10,176 nt of DNA from Pseudomonadota bacterium. GTDB taxonomy: Bacteria; Desulfobacterota; Desulfovibrionia; Desulfovibrionales; Desulfovibrionaceae. The translations under genes were made by a program, and so were the position numbers. Numbering within the stretch: position 1 is the first letter of the stretch; each line of letters starts with the position of its first letter. The notes below the pieces were generated by a model. That model was not told where the DNA came from, did no database searches, and saw only the letters and a list, made by a program, of their open reading frames with translations. This document shows, in pieces, positions 5,166 through 10,176 of the stretch. The DNA lies in NCBI GenBank assembly GCA_023453335.1, contig JAEXTU010000363.1:1-10176 (forward strand). Reading direction: 5' to 3'.

Positions 5166-7646
5166 TCAGGAGGACTTGAGGCGGCTCAGGGCCTTTTCCA
5201 GTTCGGCGATGGCCGCGGCACGGCGTTCGCCGTCGAGCTTCTCCAGGTCGAGTTGGAGGCGCAGGCCCTCGCCGGTGCAGGAGAGGAACCGGCCGCTGCC
5301 GGCCAGGTTGTCATAGAGTCCCTGCACCGCATAGGGCCTCACCTGGCGGCGGATGCCCTTGACGGTCATGGGTGGCCGCTCCTCGGCGGCCACGATGTCG
5401 CTGACCAGGGCGTAGGTCTCGTAGGACATGAGGATGCCGCCGGGGTCGGCCTGGCCCTCCAGGCGTGCGGCAAGGTTCACCTCGCCGCCGATGATGGTGT
5501 AATCCATGCGGTCCTCGGACCCGAAGTTGCCCACGTTGCAATACCCGGTGTTGATGCCGATGCGCATGCGGAAGGGTTTCTCGTAGCCCAGGCTGCGCCA
5601 CACATCCCCCAGTTCGGCCATGCGGCGCTGCATGACCATGGCCATGCGAACGCAGGCTGCTGCGTCCTCCTTTACCCCCAAGGTCTGGGGGTCGCCGAAG
5701 AACATGAGCATGGCGTCGCCGATGAACTTGTCGATGGTCGCCCCGTGCTCCAACGCGATTTTTGACATCTCAGTAAAGTAGTGGTTGAGCAGGGCGGTGA
5801 GGTCCTCGGGCTGGAGGTCGTCGGTTGTCTGGGTGAAGTCCTTGATGTCGCTGAAGAACACCGTGAGCTTCTTGCGCTCGGTGGCCAGCTTCACGTCCCG
5901 CGCCCCGGAGAAGATGGAGGCGTACACCTGGGGGGATAGGTACTTGGAGAGCTTCTGGGAGAGCTCGGCCAACTGCTGGTTGCGCTCGTCCAGCTCCCGG
6001 GCCGCGCGGTCGCGCTCCTGTTGGGCGCGCTTCTGGGCGGTGATGTCCAGGCCCACGCAGAGCACGCCCAGCACCTCGCCGGAAGCTTCATCCTTCAGGG
6101 AACGGTTGGTCCAGTTCACCCACACCCGGGACCCGTCCTTGCGCACGTTCTCGTTCTCGTTGTTGGCGTAGGCGTCGGGGTTGCGGGCGATGTCCGCAAT
6201 GAGCTCCCGGAGGTCGCGGCCGGTGGACTCCTCCGCGGGCACGATGGTGCCCACGATGCTTTTGCCCAGTACCTCGGCTTCGCTGAACCCGAAGAATTCG
6301 GTGGCGTACTCGTTGAAGAAGGTGATGTTCCCGTCCCGGTCCAGCTTGAGGATGATGCTGCTGGCGTTCTCCACCAGCTCCCGGTACTTCACCTCGCTCT
6401 CGCGCACCGCCTCCTCCATGCGCATGCGCTCGGTGATGTCCTCCTTGACCGACACGAAGTGGGTGATCTCCCCGGCGTCGTTGGCGATGGGTGCGATGGA
6501 GGCGCTCTCCCAGTACTCCTCGCCGTCCTTGCGCCGGTTCAGGAAGCTGCCTCGCCAGGCCCGGCCGGCCAGGATGGTGCTCCAGAGGTCCTCGTAGACC
6601 GACCGTGGGGTCTTGCCCGATTTGAGCATTGCCGGGGTGTGGCCGACCACCTCCCCTGGCTCGTATCCGGTCACCTCGGAGAAGGCCGGGTTCACGTACT
6701 CGATGACGCCGGCCCGGTTGGTGATGGCCACCGACACCGGGCTCTGCTCCACCACCTCGGAGAGCTTCTTGATGGACTCCTGGGCCTTCTTCTGCTCGGT
6801 CACATCGCGCACCGAGGCGATAACCTGCACCCCGTCCCGGGTCTGGATGGGGTTCAGCTTGATGTCCACGGCGATGCGCCGGCCGTCCTTGCCCACCGCA
6901 ATGAACTGGCCCTCCTCGCCCAGGCCGCGGTCGGCGCGCTCCCGGAAGTAGGCGGCCACGTTTCCGGGGTGCGCCGCGCGGTGCTCCTCGGGCACCAGCA
7001 CCTCGATTTTCTGTCCGAGCAGCTCCGACCGGGTATAGCCGAAGGTCTTCTCCGCCGCAGAGTTGATGTAGGTGATGGTCCCGGTGCGGTCCACGATGAC
7101 CAGGGCGTCGGGGGCCCCCTCCAGCACGGTCTGGATGCGCGATTCGCTCTCGCGCAGGGCCTTTTCGGTAAGCTTGCGCTCGAGCACCTCCTGTTCCAGT
7201 TCGACGTTCTTGTTCTCCAGGCTGCGCATGAGCTCCGCGCGGGAGGGCCGCCTCACCAGCTCGCGCAGCTCGTGCAGCAGATCATCGCCTGGCGAGAAGT
7301 CCGGGTCGGGCAGGAGCTTGCGCGCGGAGTAGGTGGCGGGCGAGCCGTTCTGCCCGGCGCCGAATGCGTCGAAGAAGGCCGCCGCGGACAGGGGGGGGTG
7401 AACCTCGCGTCCGAAACGGAAGGCCATGGCCAAGGCGGCTCGGCCGTCCAGGTCGGCCAGGCCCAAATCCAGGCCGATGCCGGTCAGGCTGGCCAGGTCC
7501 AGGCGGCAGAGTTCGGACACGATGGTGGCCAGCTTGGTGGCCGCGATGGGGTCGAAGCCCAGGGCCTCGGCCAGGCGCAGGGTCTTCTTGCGGGCCTCGT
7601 TGAACGAGTCCGCGTCGTAGACCGCGATGCGTCCCAGCTCGATCAT
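5166..7646 (-). CDS. Multi-PAS class III adenylyl cyclase with degenerate RsbT-like N-terminal domain
   Basis: An 826-residue cytosolic signalling protein with no membrane segment. Order: a GHKL-like but degenerate domain (about 1-115); coiled coil (about 136-168); PAS1 (168-288, FixL-like HP.HR..HPG...G.DGRR pattern); PAS2 (290-408); PAS3 (415-538); coiled coil (538-565); the linker KLSKYLSPQVYASIFSG; and a class III cyclase domain (about 593-780). Metal-binding Asp600 (FFSDIKDF) and Asp644 (FIGDAMLMFFGD), base-reading Lys640 and Thr717 (DYTIIG), and transition-state Asn724 and Arg728 (VNLAARLE) are all present. This predicts an active adenylyl cyclase (class IIIb-like K/T pair) making cAMP, not cGMP. 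The ATG at 7646 overlaps the rsbX-like stop as ATGA, with GAGG (7655-7658) upstream; the frame is open further 5', but that part is a shadow of the phosphatase gene. The sequence after residue 780 ends in a charged helix. Position predicts that it is the output of the stressosome genes. Confidence 0.95.
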   Translation of the reverse strand: MIELGRIAVYDADSFNEARKKTLRLAEALGFDPIAATKLATIVSELCRLDLASLTGIGLDLGLADLDGRAALAMAFRFGREVHPPLSAAAFFDAFGAGQNGSPATYSARKLLPDPDFSPGDDLLHELRELVRRPSRAELMRSLENKNVELEQEVLERKLTEKALRESESRIQTVLEGAPDALVIVDRTGTITYINSAAEKTFGYTRSELLGQKIEVLVPEEHRAAHPGNVAAYFRERADRGLGEEGQFIAVGKDGRRIAVDIKLNPIQTRDGVQVIASVRDVTEQKKAQESIKKLSEVVEQSPVSVAITNRAGVIEYVNPAFSEVTGYEPGEVVGHTPAMLKSGKTPRSVYEDLWSTILAGRAWRGSFLNRRKDGEEYWESASIAPIANDAGEITHFVSVKEDITERMRMEEAVRESEVKYRELVENASSIILKLDRDGNITFFNEYATEFFGFSEAEVLGKSIVGTIVPAEESTGRDLRELIADIARNPDAYANNENENVRKDGSRVWVNWTNRSLKDEASGEVLGVLCVGLDITAQKRAQQERDRAARELDERNQQLAELSQKLSKYLSPQVYASIFSGARDVKLATERKKLTVFFSDIKDFTQTTDDLQPEDLTALLNHYFTEMSKIALEHGATIDKFIGDAMLMFFGDPQTLGVKEDAAACVRMAMVMQRRMAELGDVWRSLGYEKPFRMRIGINTGYCNVGNFGSEDRMDYTIIGGEVNLAARLEGQADPGGILMSYETYALVSDIVAAEERPPMTVKGIRRQVRPYAVQGLYDNLAGSGRFLSCTGEGLRLQLDLEKLDGERRAAAIAELEKALSRLKSS

Positions 7647-8230
7647 CCCAGGTACCTCATGACCAGGCAGGAGGCGTCGTCGTCGCCCTTGGCGAAGGCG
7701 GCCAGCACCCGCTGGGCGATCTCCTGGGCCGAGCCGGTGAGCAGGCCGGGGTGGTCGTGCGCCTCGAAGTGCTCCCGCACCCCGTCCGAGGCGAGCATGA
7801 CCACGTCGCGCGGGGCCAGGCGCACCACGTGCTCGGCGGGCTGGGACATCATGTAGCCCACGATGCCGTCGCGGGAGACCATGCGCTGGTTCTCCGCGCC
7901 GAAGACGCGGCAGGTGATGTTGCCGATGCCGGTGAAGCGCATCTCGCCGCTGGCCAGGTCCACCCGGCACAGGCTGGCCACCGCCCCCCGGCTGCCGCGC
8001 AGGGCCTTGTGCAGGCCCTGCATAAGCCCCACCAGGGGCTCGGCGGAATGCTCGGCCAGATAAGCCTCGGCCACCATGGCCACTTGGTGGGCTTCATGCC
8101 CGTGCCCGAGCACGTCCACCAGGGCCAGGAAGCAGTCGGAATCGCTGCTGCGGAAGTATCCCGCATCCCCGCAGGCGTCGGCCGGGCCCTCCAGGGACCG
8201 CAGCAGGAGGTGGCAGTCCGCGCGGGTCAC
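7643..8230 (-). CDS. rsbX: RsbX-like PP2C-family (SpoIIE-type) phosphatase
   Basis: A 195-residue small PP2C phosphatase, close in size to Bacillus RsbX, which dephosphorylates the STAS proteins RsbS and RsbR and resets the stressosome. Metal-site residues are visible at CGDAG (Asp21), LVDVLGHGHEAHQVA (Asp39, Gly42), MLASDGV (Asp149) and GDDDAS (Asp184/185). GIGNITCRVFG (101-111) is the usual core strand. The protein is only a catalytic domain, without the N-terminal RsbT-binding domain of RsbU, which favours RsbX over RsbU. The GTG at 8230 is chosen over an ATG at 8245: GTG overlaps the rsbT-like stop as GTGA and has GGAG six bases upstream, whereas the ATG has no ribosome site. The downstream cyclase overlaps it by ATGA. 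The name rests on domain and position; substrate specificity is inferred. Confidence 0.88.
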   Translation of the reverse strand: MTRADCHLLLRSLEGPADACGDAGYFRSSDSDCFLALVDVLGHGHEAHQVAMVAEAYLAEHSAEPLVGLMQGLHKALRGSRGAVASLCRVDLASGEMRFTGIGNITCRVFGAENQRMVSRDGIVGYMMSQPAEHVVRLAPRDVVMLASDGVREHFEAHDHPGLLTGSAQEIAQRVLAAFAKGDDDASCLVMRYLG

Positions 8231-8658
8231 GGCGCGCTCCGCCATTTGCGGGCCACGCAGCGGGTGCCGCGGCCCGGCGTGGAGTCGATGGTGAATTCGT
8301 CCATGATCCTCTTCACTCCGGGCAGCCCGAGTCCCAGGCTGTTGCCCGTGCTGTAGTTTTCCTGCATTGCCTTGGCCACATCGGAGATACCCGGTCCCCG
8401 GTCCAGGGCCACCACCTCCACACCCTCCCGGCGCCCGTCCCGGACGGCGCGCACGGTCACCTCGCCGCTGCCGGCGTAGCGGATGATGTTGGTGGCCAGC
8501 TCGGACACCGCGGTGGCGATGAGGCACTGTTCGGTCTCGCCGAACCCGGCCCGGGCGGCCATGTGCCGCGCCGCGCCGATGGCCGCCCCGCTGTCGGAGA
8601 GGTCGCAGAGGTCCCCCCGGGATTCCTCGATGATGCTAGTCTGATCCGTCGCCGTCAT
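8227..8658 (-). CDS. rsbT: RsbT-like GHKL serine/threonine kinase (stressosome switch kinase)
   Basis: A 143-residue protein of the HATPase_c/anti-sigma-kinase type. The N box is VSELATNIIRYAG (Glu53, Asn57), the G1 box LDRGPGI (Asp86, Gly88, Gly90) and the G2 box SLGLGLPGVKRIMDEF (about 107-122); TPGRGT closes the fold. The run GLGLPGVKR.MDEF and the N box match RsbT rather than RsbW. In Bacillus, RsbT phosphorylates STAS domains of RsbS and RsbR, leaves the complex and activates a partner, RsbU. No RsbU is present here; the partner is presumably the downstream cyclase (inference). The ATG at 8658 lies inside the 3' end of the rsbS-like gene, a 23-bp overlap; an AGGAG is 13 bases upstream, rather far, so translation probably depends on ribosomes finishing rsbS. 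The 5'-open frame above 8658 is only a shadow. Confidence 0.93.
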   Translation of the reverse strand: MTATDQTSIIEESRGDLCDLSDSGAAIGAARHMAARAGFGETEQCLIATAVSELATNIIRYAGSGEVTVRAVRDGRREGVEVVALDRGPGISDVAKAMQENYSTGNSLGLGLPGVKRIMDEFTIDSTPGRGTRCVARKWRSAP

Positions 8659-9163
8659 GGCCGTCCGCCATCTCCTGCTCCGGGTTCGGTTCCTCCGCGT
8701 CCGGCTCCGGCCCGGGGCCGTCGCCGGGTTCGGGTTCGTCCCTGTCCGCGGGAGCCTCCTTTTCCGGCTCCCCGGCCTCGTCTTCCGGGGCCGGGGCAGC
8801 GGGCCGCAGCAGGGCCAGGCCGTCGGCCATCTCCCGCACGGCGAGGATGTCGTCGAAGGCCACGTCCAGGTCCACCAGGGCCGAAACCACCCCGGGAGGG
8901 AAGCCCGCGAACGCTGTCCGCGCCCCAAGCAGGGTTGCGGAACGCGCAGTGGCCGCCAGCAGGCCGAAACCCACCGAGTCGAGCATCCGGAGAGCGGACA
9001 CGTCGATGAGCACCCCGCGCACTGAATAGGCGTGCACCGTGTCCAGGATGCTGCGGTGCAGCGCCCGGTAGACCTCGTCGTCGCAATCGTCCGGGACCTG
9101 GACCATGAGCACGCCGTCCACCACGTGCATGCCAGGCCCGGCCGAGGATTGTGCCCTGTCCAT
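8636..9163 (-). CDS. rsbS: RsbS-like single STAS-domain protein with acidic C-terminal tail
   Basis: A 175-residue protein whose first ~120 residues form a STAS domain and whose last ~55 (121-175) are a Pro/Glu/Asp/Gly-rich, probably disordered tail. In the STAS part, GVLIDVSALRMLDSVGFGLLA puts Ser63 at the position of the RsbS phosphoserine (Ser59 in Bacillus subtilis), and LLGARTAFAGFPPGVVSALVDL matches the following strand-helix. RsbS forms the core of the stressosome with RsbR and sequesters RsbT when unphosphorylated. Bacillus RsbS is about 120 residues, so the acidic tail is an addition. The start at 9163 follows the rsbR-like stop by 15 bp with only a weak AGGCGG site; Met12 is an alternative start that would not alter the domain. 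The gene overlaps rsbT by 23 bp, inside the tail-coding region. Confidence 0.9.
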   Translation of the reverse strand: MDRAQSSAGPGMHVVDGVLMVQVPDDCDDEVYRALHRSILDTVHAYSVRGVLIDVSALRMLDSVGFGLLAATARSATLLGARTAFAGFPPGVVSALVDLDVAFDDILAVREMADGLALLRPAAPAPEDEAGEPEKEAPADRDEPEPGDGPGPEPDAEEPNPEQEMADGHDGDGSD

Positions 9164-9178
9164 GCCGCCTGTCCGCTG

Positions 9179-9988
9179 CTACTTCATCTTCTTCACTTCG
9201 AGGTTCATGAAGGTGAAGGCCTCGCCCAGGGCGTCGCGCAGGGTCGAATTGGTGGCCACGTCGCCCAGGTCGATGCCCAACTGCACCAGGGTCTCGGCCA
9301 CCGCCGGGGAGATGCCGGAGATGATGCAGCGGCAGCCCATGAGCTTGGTGGCCTTGGTGATCTTGATGAGATGGTTGGCCACCGCGGTGTCCACCGCGGC
9401 CACGCCCTGGATGTCCAGGATGATGGTCTTGGCCGAGGTCTCCTTGATCTTGGCGAGCATGGCGTTCATCATCTGCTTGGCGCGCAGGGAGTCCACCACC
9501 CCGAGGACAGGCAGGACCACGATGCCGTCCCACAGGCTGATGGCCGGGGTGGATATCTCCTGGATGGTGCGGCTCTGCTCGCGCAGGCGTTTCTCGTCGC
9601 GCACCCGCTCGGTGATGTCGATGACGTACTCCAGGCCGCCGACGATGTTGCCCTTGTCGTCCTTGAGCGGGGCCGCGGTATACTCGATGGGCACGGCGCG
9701 CCCGTCGATCTTCACCTCGTTGCGCGCGGTGCAGGCCGCGCCGCTGGCCATGGCCTGCTTCATGCGGCATTCCGGGGTCTCGCAGTGCAGGGAGTGGAAC
9801 AGATCGTAGCAGCGCTGGCCCTGGATGTCCTTCCACTCCTTGCCCAGGATGGAGCGGCCGGCCGCATTCATGAAGATCACCTTCATGTCCATGTCCACGG
9901 CGAAGACCGGGGTGGGGAGCTGGTCCAGGACCTGCACCGCCAGGTCGTTGCTCATGGCCTTCATGACGGGTTTGCCTTTGCCTGCCAT
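9179..9988 (-). CDS. rsbR: RsbR-like stressosome sensor (PAS-STAS)
   Basis: A 269-residue protein close to Bacillus RsbR in length. It has an N-terminal PAS domain (about 14-128, LPTPVFAVDMDMKVIFMN ... LEYVIDITERV), a linker helix (about 128-145) and a C-terminal STAS domain (about 146-262). The STAS part is clearly RsbR type: ISLWDGIVVLPVLGVVD, RAKQMM, ILDIQGVAAVDTAVANHLI, CIISGISPAVAETLVQLGI. Thr201 matches the RsbR phosphosite Thr205, and Ser167 occupies the Thr171 site. Bacillus RsbR has a globin-like N-terminus; here a PAS carries Cys60, Cys69, Cys74 and Cys86, hinting at a metal or redox sensor. The ATG at 9988 is preferred over a GTG at 10000, since GGAGGA (9993-9998) is ideally spaced for the ATG and would be consumed by the GTG start. 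It is the first gene of the module. Confidence 0.93.
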   Translation of the reverse strand: MAGKGKPVMKAMSNDLAVQVLDQLPTPVFAVDMDMKVIFMNAAGRSILGKEWKDIQGQRCYDLFHSLHCETPECRMKQAMASGAACTARNEVKIDGRAVPIEYTAAPLKDDKGNIVGGLEYVIDITERVRDEKRLREQSRTIQEISTPAISLWDGIVVLPVLGVVDSLRAKQMMNAMLAKIKETSAKTIILDIQGVAAVDTAVANHLIKITKATKLMGCRCIISGISPAVAETLVQLGIDLGDVATNSTLRDALGEAFTFMNLEVKKMK

Positions 9989-10008
9989 AGGTTCCTCCAC
10001 GGGGTTGA

Positions 10009-10025
10009 GGCGGCTCTACGCCGCC
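10009..10025 (-). other. Hairpin in the rsbR leader, near the ribosome site
   Basis: In the transcript GGCGGC and GCCGCC (10020-10025 and 10009-10014 on the plus strand) pair around a GUAGA loop, ending about 10 bases upstream of the GGAGGA ribosome site. A second possible stem, CCCGACC/GGTCGGG (10053-10059 with 10079-10085, 19-nt loop), lies further upstream. Both fall in the predicted leader of about 110 bases. They could tune translation, but in such GC-rich DNA short stems arise easily. Confidence 0.35.
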
Positions 10026-10108
10026 AAGTTAGCGGAAAATCCGGATCAAGAACCCGACCGGCGCAAAGGGGCGGAGCGGGTCGGGGGCCGGATGGAAAAG
10101 TGTCTGAA

Positions 10109-10137
10109 TATATAGCCAGAAAGCCTGGGCGCGGCAA
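10109..10137 (-). promoter_or_regulatory. Candidate sigma-70 promoter of the stressosome module
   Basis: On the minus strand TTGCCG (10137-10132, four of six to the -35 consensus) and TATATA (10114-10109, four of six; TATATT two bases later gives five) are separated by 17 bp. The region is an AT-rich island in GC-rich surroundings. Transcription would start near 10102 and leave a leader of about 110 bases before the rsbR ATG. No sigma-B-type or sigma-54 (GG-N10-GC) box was seen here. Confidence 0.5.
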
Positions 10138-10153
10138 CACTGGGCTGAAACTG

Positions 10154-10170
10154 AGCGCCCCGAGGGCGTT
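10154..10170. other. Short GC-rich hairpin near the window edge
   Basis: AGCGCCC (10154-10160) and GGGCGTT (10164-10170) pair with one wobble around a CGA loop. No proper U-run follows on either strand (CAGTTTCAG on the minus strand), so it is at best a weak terminator of an upstream gene that would lie outside the window, or a site bordering the rsbR promoter. Confidence 0.3.
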
Positions 10171-10176
10171 CCGAGG

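Noticed and set aside
5166..7646. The cyclase gene as a diguanylate cyclase or histidine kinase
   Set aside because: There is no GGDEF or H-box; the C-terminal residues FFSDIKDF, FIGDAM and VNLAARLE are specific to class III nucleotide cyclases.
6021..7856. Open frame of 611 codons on the plus strand opposite the cyclase gene
   Set aside because: It is antisense to a gene with clear domains, is dominated by Gly/Ala/Leu/Val/His/Gln-rich low-complexity sequence typical of GC-rich shadow frames, and shows no recognisable domain.
7647..7970. Longer cyclase reading frame starting at 7970
   Set aside because: The added 108 residues are Arg/Gly/Pro-rich and are simply another frame of the phosphatase gene; the ATG at 7646 with ATGA overlap and GAGG site begins a sensible domain.
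9998..10000. GTG at 10000 as the start of rsbR
   Set aside because: Its codons overlap the GGAGGA ribosome site that is ideally placed for the ATG at 9988.
1..10176. CRISPR array, tRNA, rRNA, insertion sequence or prophage remnants
   Set aside because: No regularly spaced repeats, no cloverleaf-like sequence, no transposase or integrase motifs, and no terminal repeats were found on reading either strand.

Overview
The window is GC-rich throughout, with G/C strongly favoured at third codon positions. It looks like a chromosomal piece of a Gram-negative, Desulfovibrio-like sulfate reducer. This placement is an inference from three things: the tatC-hisB-lipoprotein-hisA order, a soluble P-type-ATPase-like HAD protein, and Cys-bearing PAS/STAS signalling proteins. 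No rRNA, tRNA, CRISPR array, insertion sequence or broken gene was seen, and coding density is high.

Layout. Plus strand, 1-3146: the 3' part of tatC (start lies outside the window), hisB, a putative lipoprotein whose ends overlap both hisB and hisA, hisA, then a 68-residue HMA (copper-chaperone-like) protein. A strong hairpin terminator with a GCAA tetraloop (3168-3203) separates this from the opposite strand. Everything from 3225 to 9988 is on the minus strand. In transcription order it holds rsbR-like (PAS-STAS), rsbS-like (STAS), rsbT-like (GHKL kinase), rsbX-like (PP2C phosphatase), a large three-PAS adenylyl cyclase, an 80-bp gap with a stem-loop, an extended SDR (sugar epimerase/dehydratase-like), a VOC protein and a HAD phosphatase of the soluble P-type ATPase family. 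A candidate sigma-70 promoter lies upstream of rsbR at 10109-10137.

The main system is a complete stressosome module (R-S-T-X) whose next gene is a class III adenylyl cyclase, not RsbU and the sigma-B partner switch. rsbS/rsbT, rsbT/rsbX and rsbX/cyclase all overlap. The first ~115 residues of the cyclase look like a degenerate copy of the RsbT-type GHKL domain that has lost its Mg/ATP-binding residues. The working model (inference) is this: RsbR senses a signal through a Cys-containing PAS domain, RsbT phosphorylates the RsbR/RsbS STAS domains and is released, RsbX resets the complex, and released RsbT or the complex acts on the cyclase to change cAMP.

The his genes belong to histidine biosynthesis and TatC to folded-protein export. 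The SDR, VOC and HAD genes are tightly packed, but I cannot assign them a common pathway. The SDR has lost the usual Tyr-x3-Lys catalytic pair.
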